Source: a bacterium (lineage in GTDB: Bacteria; Verrucomicrobiota; Verrucomicrobiia; Limisphaerales; J093). From it: DNA of 6,395 nucleotides. A program made the position numbers and the translations under genes. The notes beneath the pieces are model-generated. The model searched no databases and was not told the origin of the DNA. It saw only the letters and a program-made list of their open reading frames with translations. Of the stretch, positions 1 to 5,780 are shown piece after piece (position 1 is the stretch's first letter; each line of letters starts with the position of its first letter). Where the stretch lies: positions 1-6,395 of the forward strand of contig JAJXTA010000179.1 of assembly GCA_021784265.1 (NCBI GenBank). Direction: 5' to 3'.

Positions 1-1659
1 CCAACCCGCGGGCACTTGCAGCCGCAGTGTGCCGCCCACCGCGTCCCGGGCGGCGGTGACCTCCACCGTCACAGCCCGGGAGGCGCCTGGCGCGAAGAGC
101 TCGACCTCGGTCTCGAAGCCCAGCGCGACGGGAGAGATCACCGCCAAGGCGCGCCGGAGTTCACCGCCTTGGGCCTCGGTCGTGATCGCCGTAGGCGCGT
201 CCGGCACGAGCAGCGTCTGGCCGCCTACGTCGAATACGTGCTCCAGAGGGAGCGCCGGTGGGCTCTCAGGCCGGCCGATGAGCGAGGGATCGTCCACCCG
301 GAACAGACCGGGGGAGCCATCTTCGCGCAGCCAGTAGGGCTGGCTCAACGGGGTGCTTGGCGGCAGCGTCTCGAGGGCCTCGCGCGTGCTGGCTTGGCCC
401 GGTCGCAAGGCAATGGCCCCCCCCACCTCGCGGTGGAGGCTGGGATACCGCGTTGCCACCCAGCGGACCGCGACGCTGGATTGTTCGAGGGCCGAGTGCC
501 GGAGCGTCAGCCTCTCACCCGGCACGACGTCGGCGTGCGCAATCACGGTGTCCACGCGCAGCCCCAGGCAGGCCTGCAGGATCCGGTCCAGTTGGACGCG
601 TTTCTCCGCGACGACGGGGTCTTGGCTCCGCAACGCGGCGAGGCGCCGGTGGAGTTTCAGCAAAAGGGGCACGCTGGCCGCCGGGTCCTCCGGCTTGAAC
701 TGGGCGATGGCGTCGCCGGCCAGCGCGCCGAGCGCGGCGCCGCCCGGCACCCGGGCCCAGGTGGTATCTACGCCGTCCAGGATGTCATGTGTCGCAGGCA
801 CCCCGGCGAGGAGCTGAAACGACTCCGTTCTGACCCCGCCGCCGCCCCGGAAACCGCCGAACCCGCCGAACCCTTGAGTCTTGTGCATCGATCGGCTGCG
901 GCCGGCGACCTCGGCAAACGGAAGGCCGAGCACGGGGTCATCACCCTCGATCTCGAGCCGCACCACGTTGGTGGCGCCGCTCCCCCCGCGGCCGTTCCAC
1001 AGAATCCGTGTCGGTTGCCAGGGGGCGAGGAGGCGGAGTTGGTCGGGGAAGGCCTTCGGGTCACCGGCGCGCTTGAACGCCTCCAGCGCCAAGACCGCGG
1101 AGGCTGTGTGGTGCCCGTGCGTGCCGGTCGGCCACGGCGCGAATCGGGTGATGACGACGTCGGGTCGGAAGGTGCGGATGACGCGGACGATGTCGGCGAC
1201 GATCGCTTCGCGGTCCCAGATGCGGAGCGTCTCGCGGTAGTCTTTCGAAAACCCGAAGTCAATGGCGCGGGTGAAGAACTGCCGCGCCCCGTCGATGTGC
1301 CGGGCGGCAAGCAGCTCTTGGGTACGGGCCACGCCCAGCTTGGCCCCGAACTCGGGCCCCAGGACGTTTTGCCCGCCGTCGCCGCGGGTGAGGGAGAGGT
1401 AGGCGGTGCGATAATCCCGCCCGCGCGCCAGGTAGGCCAGGAGCAGAGTGTTCTCGTCATCAGGGTGGGCCGCGACGAAGAGAACGCTCCCCATCTGGCG
1501 GAAGCCGCGCAGGTCTTGGAGGATGGCGGCGGGCGAGGGAGGAGGCGGGCTGGCGCCCAGGGCCAGCGGAAGCCCCATGCACCCGCCCGCAGCCGCCGCC
1601 AAGGCTACCGACCGGCGGAGACCACAGTACGCCCAGAGAAGAAGACGGGATCGCGCCAT
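1..1659 (-). CDS. PIG-L (LmbE-like) family deacetylase, exported, 3' end outside window
   Basis: The frame reads without a stop from ATG at 1659 to base 1: 553 residues, with the C-terminus beyond the window. Residues 64-69 read AHPDDE and residues 181-184 read HGHH (context THGHHTAS). These are the two metal and catalytic motifs of the PIG-L/LmbE/MshB fold: by family analogy H65, D68 and H184 bind Zn and D67 is the general base. Family members hydrolyse N-acetyl groups from amino sugars; the substrate here cannot be read. The N-terminus has basic residues, a twin Arg (15-16) and a hydrophobic run to about residue 36, so it is probably an export signal, perhaps Tat-like. After the roughly 230-residue catalytic domain come about 300 further residues with no motif I recognise, as in the long PIG-L proteins of environmental phyla. 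It lies 58 bp downstream of the DUF2911 gene and is probably co-transcribed. No strong ribosome binding site precedes the ATG; in-frame GTGs at 1698 and 1689 are weaker alternative starts. Confidence 0.9.
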   Translation of the reverse strand, partial: MARSRLLLWAYCGLRRSVALAAAAGGCMGLPLALGASPPPPSPAAILQDLRGFRQMGSVLFVAAHPDDENTLLLAYLARGRDYRTAYLSLTRGDGGQNVLGPEFGAKLGVARTQELLAARHIDGARQFFTRAIDFGFSKDYRETLRIWDREAIVADIVRVIRTFRPDVVITRFAPWPTGTHGHHTASAVLALEAFKRAGDPKAFPDQLRLLAPWQPTRILWNGRGGSGATNVVRLEIEGDDPVLGLPFAEVAGRSRSMHKTQGFGGFGGFRGGGGVRTESFQLLAGVPATHDILDGVDTTWARVPGGAALGALAGDAIAQFKPEDPAASVPLLLKLHRRLAALRSQDPVVAEKRVQLDRILQACLGLRVDTVIAHADVVPGERLTLRHSALEQSSVAVRWVATRYPSLHREVGGAIALRPGQASTREALETLPPSTPLSQPYWLREDGSPGLFRVDDPSLIGRPESPPALPLEHVFDVGGQTLLVPDAPTAITTEAQGGELRRALAVISPVALGFETEVELFAPGASRAVTVEVTAARDAVGGTLRLQVPAGW

Positions 1660-1717
1660 GCGCTGTCTGTGTTCGCGCCGCTGTCGCACCGCCGCCACGG
1701 GCAGCGGAGAATCGGCG

Positions 1718-2266
1718 CTACTTCTGGACGGTGAACGGCACGGAGAACTGCGTGTCTTCCCAGGTTAACTTCAGCAGACCGCCGCCGGCGGGGTTTTTGG
1801 CCAAGGCGATAGTGAACTGATGGACCGGTTCGGCGGCGGAGTCTTTCTTGAGGTCAACGCGCGCCAAGTCTTCGCCCTGGTTGTATTGGAGCCCCCATTG
1901 ACCTAACTGCTTGTTGATAATCAGTTTGCTCGCCCCGCTATCGTCCGGGAGCATGAACAGCGTGTAGGCCCCGGCAGGCACGGTCGTCTCGCCGATCACG
2001 AGGGGCTTCTGGGTGATCAACAGCGTGGCTTCGTCGGCCCCCATCCGCCATACCTTCCCGTAGGGGACCAAGCCGCCCCAGATCTTGCGCTCCTCGCCAC
2101 TGCGGGGGTTCTTGGTATAAGGCCGCCCGTACACGATGGTGACCCGGTTGCCGTCGATCACCGAGCTGATCGTTTCGTGGGGGCTAAGCCGGCGTTGTTG
2201 GGCGGTCAACGGCCAGGCGCTGAGCAGAGTGGCGGCCAGGATCAGGGTGGTTTGCAGGTTTCTCAT
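1718..2266 (-). CDS. DUF2911 family exported protein
   Basis: This 182-residue protein has a clear Sec signal peptide: a hydrophobic core at residues 7-20, with probable cleavage after LTA at residue 22, before QQ. The mature part matches the DUF2911 pattern from memory. It has SPHETIS at 28-34, a VTIVYGRP strand at 42-49, and GGLVPYGKVWRMGADEATLL at about 64-83, followed by a PAGAYTLFMLP segment and a late QWGLQYNQGEDLARVDL segment. It ends in short beta-strand-like stretches (LTWEDTQFSVPFTV). No biochemical role is established for the family that I can name, and no catalytic residues are evident. The small size and export suggest a periplasmic or outer-surface beta-rich domain. The start is supported by AAGGAA five bases or so upstream of the ATG. 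It is the first visible gene of a minus-strand pair with the PIG-L deacetylase. Confidence 0.9.
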   Translation of the reverse strand: MRNLQTTLILAATLLSAWPLTAQQRRLSPHETISSVIDGNRVTIVYGRPYTKNPRSGEERKIWGGLVPYGKVWRMGADEATLLITQKPLVIGETTVPAGAYTLFMLPDDSGASKLIINKQLGQWGLQYNQGEDLARVDLKKDSAAEPVHQFTIALAKNPAGGGLLKLTWEDTQFSVPFTVQK

Positions 2267-2270
2267 GCGG

Positions 2271-2276
2271 TTCCTT
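2271..2276 (-). promoter_or_regulatory. Ribosome binding site of the DUF2911 gene
   Basis: On the minus strand AAGGAA stands four bases before the ATG at 2266, a good Shine-Dalgarno match that fixes this start. The same nine bases AAGGAACCG also precede the divergent gene at 2825. Confidence 0.6.
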
Positions 2277-2323
2277 ATCGGGCGTGGAGGTTCGGAGTTG
2301 CAGGTTATGGTTGCTTAAACCCA

Positions 2324-2338
2324 TCCCGGAATCCGGGA
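2324..2338. repeat. 15-base palindrome, possible operator
   Basis: TCCCGGA and TCCGGGA are perfect 7-base inverted arms around a single A. The centre lies about 65 bp upstream of the DUF2911 ATG, where a dimeric regulator could act on that promoter. Chance occurrence in GC-rich DNA is possible, and no regulator gene is in view. Confidence 0.4.
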
Positions 2339-2339
2339 G

Positions 2340-2383
2340 CCGACCGAGGTGTCGCTCCTCCGTCGGTGGCCGCGCGACCGACG
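2340..2383. repeat. Overlapping inverted repeats able to form alternative hairpins
   Basis: Bases 2340-2349 and 2357-2366 are complementary at 9 of 10 positions around a 7-base loop (TGTCGCT). The right arm also overlaps CGTCGGT (2361-2367), which pairs perfectly over 7 bases with ACCGACG (2377-2383) around a 9-base loop. The two stems share bases 2361-2366 and so exclude one another. A third, shorter pairing, GGAGC (2336-2340) with GCTCC (2354-2358), overlaps the first. No T-run follows on the plus strand, so it is not an ordinary terminator. It could be a leader RNA switch, a regulator site or a dispersed palindromic element. Confidence 0.45.
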
Positions 2384-2493
2384 CCGGGCGTGAGCCGCCA
2401 AAACTGCGCTCGTGGGTTCATTCTGGGACAAGCCTACCGGAAACGGTCCCCGAGGCAAAGCCCAAAGTCATGAATGAACGCGCCTCCTGGCCC

Positions 2494-2522
2494 CTGGCTA
2501 CCCGCTCGTGGGTAACCCCCAG
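2494..2522. repeat. Imperfect hairpin in the intergenic region
   Basis: TACCC (2499-2503) pairs with GGGTA (2510-2514) around GCTCGT. After an asymmetric internal loop, CTGG (2494-2497) pairs with CCAG (2519-2522). The right half of the loop and stem, CGCTCGTGGGT (2503-2513), also occurs as a direct copy at 2407-2417. No U-tract follows, so a terminator role is not supported. Confidence 0.3.
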
Positions 2523-2631
2523 CTTCGGCGCCCGGGGACCCGTCGGACGCAACCGCGACAGCCGTGCCCAAGCGACCATTCCTCTCCGTGTCCAGCACCC
2601 CCGGCCATCGTGGCCTAGGGGACTCGGAGAC

Positions 2632-2712
2632 ACTTGTGGCAGCGGGTCGCACTTGCCCGCCGTGGGATTGGGGCTAGCCGGTTTGGCTGGTCTGCGACGC
2701 CTCCTCCGCTGA
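2632..2712 (+). pseudogene. Remnant C-terminal tail of a second VPDSG-CTERM protein
   Basis: The last 26 codons before TGA at 2710-2712 read TCGSG, then a Gly/Ala/Leu-rich hydrophobic stretch (AVGLGLAGLAGL), then RRLLR and stop. Aligned on the RR pair, this matches the tail of the intact gene downstream residue for residue in layout: TCGSG lies where VPDRG lies, LGLAGLAGLRRLLR where LGLAGIGGVRRCLR lies. GGC for Gly in TCGSG is one base from GAC for the Asp of VPDSG. Upstream, this frame is open back to about 2284 but reads as Arg/Pro/Ser-rich low-quality sequence with no signal peptide. A second partial resemblance, GDSETL, appears in another frame near 2617-2637, which could indicate a frameshift. 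I read this as the decayed end of a paralogous cargo gene. A chance hydrophobic tail is the alternative. Confidence 0.5.
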
Positions 2713-2809
2713 GCTGATGGCTGCGGTTTTGGGGATGCGTGCGGTCGGCGCGGCAGCGCGATTGTGGACACCGGACGCCGCCGCCGCCAACGAGCGGAAA
2801 TCACCACCG

Positions 2810-2815
2810 AAGGAA
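2810..2815 (+). promoter_or_regulatory. Ribosome binding site of the VPDSG-CTERM gene
   Basis: AAGGAA lies nine bases before ATG 2825. It decides the start against the longer in-frame ATG at 2717, whose extra 36 residues lack a signal peptide and would bury the real one. Confidence 0.6.
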
Positions 2816-2824
2816 CCGAATCTA

Positions 2825-3616
2825 ATGAGAACCATAATCGGCTTGGCTGTAACCTGCGTACTGCCCTTGGCGGCTCGCGCGAACACCCTGAGTTACCCTA
2901 ACGGCGATGCTGGAGACTGGCCCGACCCGGTCACGCATGTGGCGACGGGGGGGCCGAACGGTGGGGCCTACACAGAAATCCACAACGTGCCGGACTCGTA
3001 CGCCGCTGGCTATGGCGGCTCCGAGTACAGCTTCTACGGGGTACCGGGTGGTTGGCCGGGCTACGTGGGGCCGTTCTCCCAGTCGGTGGCCATCTACATC
3101 GATGCCAATTGGGCACCGGCTGCGGTCCCGAGCACCCCGAGCTTCTGGTTGGACATGACGCCGTACCACGCGGACCCCAACAATTACGGGGCGGAGCACA
3201 ACTTCCAGTTCACGGCGACCGGGAGCCAAGTGAATGTCTCCGTGGACGGGAGCGGCTCATCCCTCGCGGCGATAACGTATTCCGGCTGGTCCGTTTTCCA
3301 GATGACGTACCGCAAGGCCGCGAACCTGTCGGATCCGGTGATCACGGACATGAACGTCTATAACCCGCTGGGCCAACTGATCGCGACCGACGAGGTTTTT
3401 GCCACCTCACCGGGCGGTCCTTTCCCGAGTTCGGACTTGGCCGGCAGCGGGTACGTCTGGTTCACGGTGTGGCAGAACGGCTTTGCCGATAACACGCTGA
3501 AAGTGGCGAATCTGGTCACCACCGGCGTGCCGGACCGGGGCGCCACGCTCGTGTTGCTCGCGCTGGGGCTGGCAGGCATCGGTGGGGTCCGTCGCTGTCT
3601 GCGGAGCGTGTCTTGA
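2825..3616 (+). CDS. VPDSG-CTERM sorting domain-containing exported protein, function unknown
   Basis: This is a 263-residue protein. Residues 1-19 are a Sec signal peptide (basic MR, hydrophobic core, AARA cleavage site before N20). Residues 20-234 are rich in Gly, Ser, Tyr, Trp, Asn and Asp with alternating polar and hydrophobic strands, consistent with a secreted beta-sandwich. I recognise no catalytic motif, and only three Lys or so are present. The C-terminus has the three-part sorting signal: VPDRG at 235-239, a hydrophobic helix at 240-255, and RRCLR at 256-260. In the exosortase/VPDSG-CTERM model such tails are recognised and removed by a membrane transpeptidase-like enzyme that anchors or releases the protein at the cell surface; no exosortase gene is in this window. 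The fourth motif residue is Arg where Ser is usual. The gene stands alone on its strand and converges on the ABC permease gene. Confidence 0.85.
   Translation: MRTIIGLAVTCVLPLAARANTLSYPNGDAGDWPDPVTHVATGGPNGGAYTEIHNVPDSYAAGYGGSEYSFYGVPGGWPGYVGPFSQSVAIYIDANWAPAAVPSTPSFWLDMTPYHADPNNYGAEHNFQFTATGSQVNVSVDGSGSSLAAITYSGWSVFQMTYRKAANLSDPVITDMNVYNPLGQLIATDEVFATSPGGPFPSSDLAGSGYVWFTVWQNGFADNTLKVANLVTTGVPDRGATLVLLALGLAGIGGVRRCLRSVS
3527..3613 (+). other. VPDSG-CTERM-like sorting signal (VPDRG variant)
   Basis: These are residues 235-263 of the exported protein: VPDRG, then a hydrophobic run of Ala, Leu, Val and Gly, then RRCLR and SVS. The layout and length fit the VPDSG-CTERM/PEP-CTERM class of C-terminal sorting tails. 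The Ser-to-Arg change places a positive charge in the motif itself. Confidence 0.75.
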
Positions 3617-3671
3617 CGGAGCGCCGCAGGCCCCCACGGCCGCGCCCCTCCGCATCGGTGATCCGCCCCGG
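3617..3671. other. Convergent spacer without a recognisable terminator
   Basis: These 55 bases separate the convergent stops of the VPDSG-CTERM gene and the ABC permease gene. CGGAG near 3617 and CTCCG near 3651 can pair, but there is no stable stem followed by a T-run in either direction, so factor-independent termination is not supported. Confidence 0.5.
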
Positions 3672-5777
3672 TCAGCGGTGTCGGTTCCAGGAGAGGGCCA
3701 GGGGTGAAACCGCGATCCGGGCCAGGGGCAGGACCAGGAGCGCGGCGGGCAGGAACAGAAGCGGCGGCGTGCCCCAATCCGCCCACCGGACCAGCGGCAT
3801 GACGAGGGCCACAAGGAGGCCCGTGGCGAGCAGCCAGAGGAGGGTGTACACCACGACGAAACGGCGCGCAATCAGGCCCAGATAGAGCGAACGGCGGAAG
3901 CCCCAGTAGCCGAGGATGAGTTTCACCCCCAGCAACAATACGAGGAGGCCAAACGTCGCCGCATAACGGCGGGGGTGCTCGCTCAGCCAAGCCGCGGCGT
4001 TGACGAGCGTGCTGTAAATGAGCACGAGCGGCACCGCCGACCAGGGAAAACCCGGGAGACGCCCGCTCAGACAGACGGGCAGGATGCCGGCAAACAAGTG
4101 GAGCGAGGCGGCGAGGAAAACGAGGCCGGTCAGGCAGGCCTGTTCGGTCAAGGGGTGAACCGCTCCGATCGCCACGGTGACGGCGCCACAGACGAGGAAG
4201 AACGCGAGCAGCCCAAAACCGAGCCTGGCGGCAACGAGAATCTTGGCGGTGAGGAGCGTGCCGGTGGCGACGGGCCGGGTGGCGGTAAAGGACGAGAGGG
4301 CGAGGCGCCGGGACACGCCGTCGCGGGCGAGGTTCAAGCCGGTAATCGCGATCCACACGGGCAGCGCGAGGAACATCAGTGGGGCCAGGAGATTGGGCAA
4401 GGCGCTCCATTTGTCTCCTCCGAAGGCGGAGGCAGCCGGCACGGCGAAAACGACCACGACCGCAGCCAAGCCGAAGACCAACGGCAGGCGTCCGTTGCGG
4501 CGCCATTCGATCCAGTACTGCGCTTGGAGCGCGGATGTGAACTCCCCCGATGACCTCTGCCAGAGGAGAGGCAAGCAGGAGGCAATCTCCCACCGGCGCT
4601 GGCTCGCCCAGCCTCCGCGGCGTTCGTAGCCGACACCCAGCCACGCCGCCACAATGGCGGCGAGGGTCAGGCCGGCGAAGATCGCGATGGCCTCGCCTTC
4701 GACGGCGGACTGGCCCAGGGCCGGGTGGTAGCTGATTTCGAATCCGAAGCTGGCGCCGCCGACCAGGCCGAACATGAGCAGGGTAATCAGGCAAGCCCGG
4801 AGCTTCGGGAAGGCGGGCAAGGTCCAAACCAGGGCTTGGAACACGGCCAGCCCGCCGATCAAGAGCAGCGCCAGGTACGCACTGGGAACCAGCTCTTGTC
4901 GTGGCAGCAACGGGCGGAAGACAAACTCCAACCAGACGCCGCACAGGGCCAGAACCGTCGTGGCCCCCAACAGCATGGGCCACCCGATCAACGTGAGCGT
5001 CGAGACGGGGAGCGCGAAACGGCGCGGCGGAATCCCGGAAAAGCCGCGGGTCCGATCCGGTTCGGCGCAGCCGAAGATGGCACAGAGAACCACAAAGGAG
5101 CAGGCTAACCCCAGCACGCTCGTCCCCACGGTTGCATCATGCCACCTCTGGGCGTCATCGCCCAGATTCAGCAGCTCCGGCGAGGCCTCGGCGCTGAGGC
5201 GGATGGGGATTTGGCCGTGATCCCCTGCCGCCGTGGTCCAAGCCAGCTTGGCCTCCGGTGCCAATGGCCCCTCAAACAGGTTCGTTCTGTGCAACGTAAA
5301 GCGCACCGTTCCTGGCCTGCCCGGGACTCCACTCCAGGCCAGCAGGTCCGCCGGCGCAAAGGGCCCGGCGTAGAGCGTCTGGGCGGCGAAGGTGAACTGA
5401 ACTTTGAGCGGAGCCGGCGGGGGTTGGGGCGCGGGAGTGGCTGGGAGCTGTTGCGAGCCAGGCACGGTTGCCGTGACGGCATTGGTGGCCGGAGCGGGCG
5501 TGGCTTTCAGCAGGCCGTACCGCATCATCATGCGCGTGTCCGTCATGGCCACGAAACGTGGTCGAGGTGGAGGCGTGGGGTGGGCCAATTCCGTGGGTCT
5601 GAGCGAGCCGCCGACCAGGAGCGGGAGGCTCGCCGTGAGGTGATCGGCCTCGGCTTTGAGGGCGAGGGCGTGGCGGGTCATCAGGAGGCTCACGCCCAGA
5701 GGCACCAGCAGCAGGGCGAGGCCCCAGCGGTTCTTCCGCCCCAACTCCCAGATCAACGCTACGGATGGCGATTTCAT
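3672..5777 (-). CDS. ABC transporter permease, two-module, with large extracytoplasmic domain
   Basis: This is a 701-residue integral membrane protein. One hydrophobic helix (about 19-34) is followed by some 180 residues of soluble, probably periplasmic sequence (39-216), including a Pro/Ala-rich linker at 92-124. The rest is membrane: likely helices near 217-238, 258-286, 299-319, 326-346, 363-384, 431-449, 460-480, 509-537, 546-570, 578-597, 606-625, 636-662 and 671-690. Two cytoplasmic loops look alike, PPRRFALPVSTLTLIGWPML (250-269) and ATRPVATGTLLTAKILVAA (499-517), each of the kind that precedes a helix in ABC-2-type permeases. The segment from about 417 (QAQYWIEWRRNGR) resembles a fresh permease N-terminus, so the protein looks like two fused half-permeases. 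It starts 3 bp after the ATPase stop and surely works with it, as an exporter or mechanotransmission-type complex. The substrate is unknown. Confidence 0.85.
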   Translation of the reverse strand: MKSPSVALIWELGRKNRWGLALLLVPLGVSLLMTRHALALKAEADHLTASLPLLVGGSLRPTELAHPTPPPRPRFVAMTDTRMMMRYGLLKATPAPATNAVTATVPGSQQLPATPAPQPPPAPLKVQFTFAAQTLYAGPFAPADLLAWSGVPGRPGTVRFTLHRTNLFEGPLAPEAKLAWTTAAGDHGQIPIRLSAEASPELLNLGDDAQRWHDATVGTSVLGLACSFVVLCAIFGCAEPDRTRGFSGIPPRRFALPVSTLTLIGWPMLLGATTVLALCGVWLEFVFRPLLPRQELVPSAYLALLLIGGLAVFQALVWTLPAFPKLRACLITLLMFGLVGGASFGFEISYHPALGQSAVEGEAIAIFAGLTLAAIVAAWLGVGYERRGGWASQRRWEIASCLPLLWQRSSGEFTSALQAQYWIEWRRNGRLPLVFGLAAVVVVFAVPAASAFGGDKWSALPNLLAPLMFLALPVWIAITGLNLARDGVSRRLALSSFTATRPVATGTLLTAKILVAARLGFGLLAFFLVCGAVTVAIGAVHPLTEQACLTGLVFLAASLHLFAGILPVCLSGRLPGFPWSAVPLVLIYSTLVNAAAWLSEHPRRYAATFGLLVLLLGVKLILGYWGFRRSLYLGLIARRFVVVYTLLWLLATGLLVALVMPLVRWADWGTPPLLFLPAALLVLPLARIAVSPLALSWNRHR

Positions 5778-5780
5778 GGC

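Larger units (their letters stand above)
2267..2824. other. Divergent intergenic region, 558 bp, with inverted repeats and a gene remnant
   Basis: This spacer lies between the minus-strand DUF2911 start and the plus-strand VPDSG-CTERM gene, so it should hold both promoters. I see no convincing -35/-10 pair for either direction; AT-rich TTTAAG and CATAAC stretches around 2303-2319 on the minus strand are only weak candidates. The left part (2324-2383) is packed with inverted repeats, and 2494-2522 can fold into a hairpin. The right part (2632-2712) is a coding-like tail. No frame in 2384-2630 gives a believable protein. Confidence 0.6.

Noticed and set aside
16..1734. A 572-codon open frame on the plus strand
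   Set aside because: It is the antisense of the PIG-L gene. It is Arg/Gly/Glu-rich with no recognisable motif, while the minus strand carries AHPDDE and HGHH in a continuous frame.
2434..2445. ACCG-GAAA-CGGT mini-hairpin with a GNRA-type loop
   Set aside because: Only four base pairs with no extension or conserved surroundings; easily a chance occurrence.
2284..2631. A coding gene extending upstream from the VPDSG-like tail (GTG 2284 or ATG 2470)
   Set aside because: The translated sequence is Arg/Pro/Ser-rich, has no signal peptide and runs through the inverted repeats. Only the last 26 codons look protein-like.
2418..2807. A 129-codon minus-strand frame across the intergenic region
   Set aside because: It is Arg-rich low-complexity sequence antisense to the sorting-tail remnant, with no ribosome binding site or family resemblance.
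2717..2824. Longer N-terminus for the VPDSG-CTERM protein from ATG 2717
   Set aside because: The 36 extra residues have no signal sequence, and a ribosome binding site plus signal peptide fit the ATG at 2825.
2987..2998. Internal VPDS in the exported protein (residues 55-58)
   Set aside because: It is followed by Tyr and polar sequence, not a hydrophobic helix and Arg cluster, so it is not a sorting signal.
3358..4983. A 541-codon open frame on the minus strand
   Set aside because: It is a shadow of the permease gene in another frame. The product is Arg/Pro-rich and has no membrane helices, while the overlapping 701-residue frame has regular helices and a good ribosome binding site.
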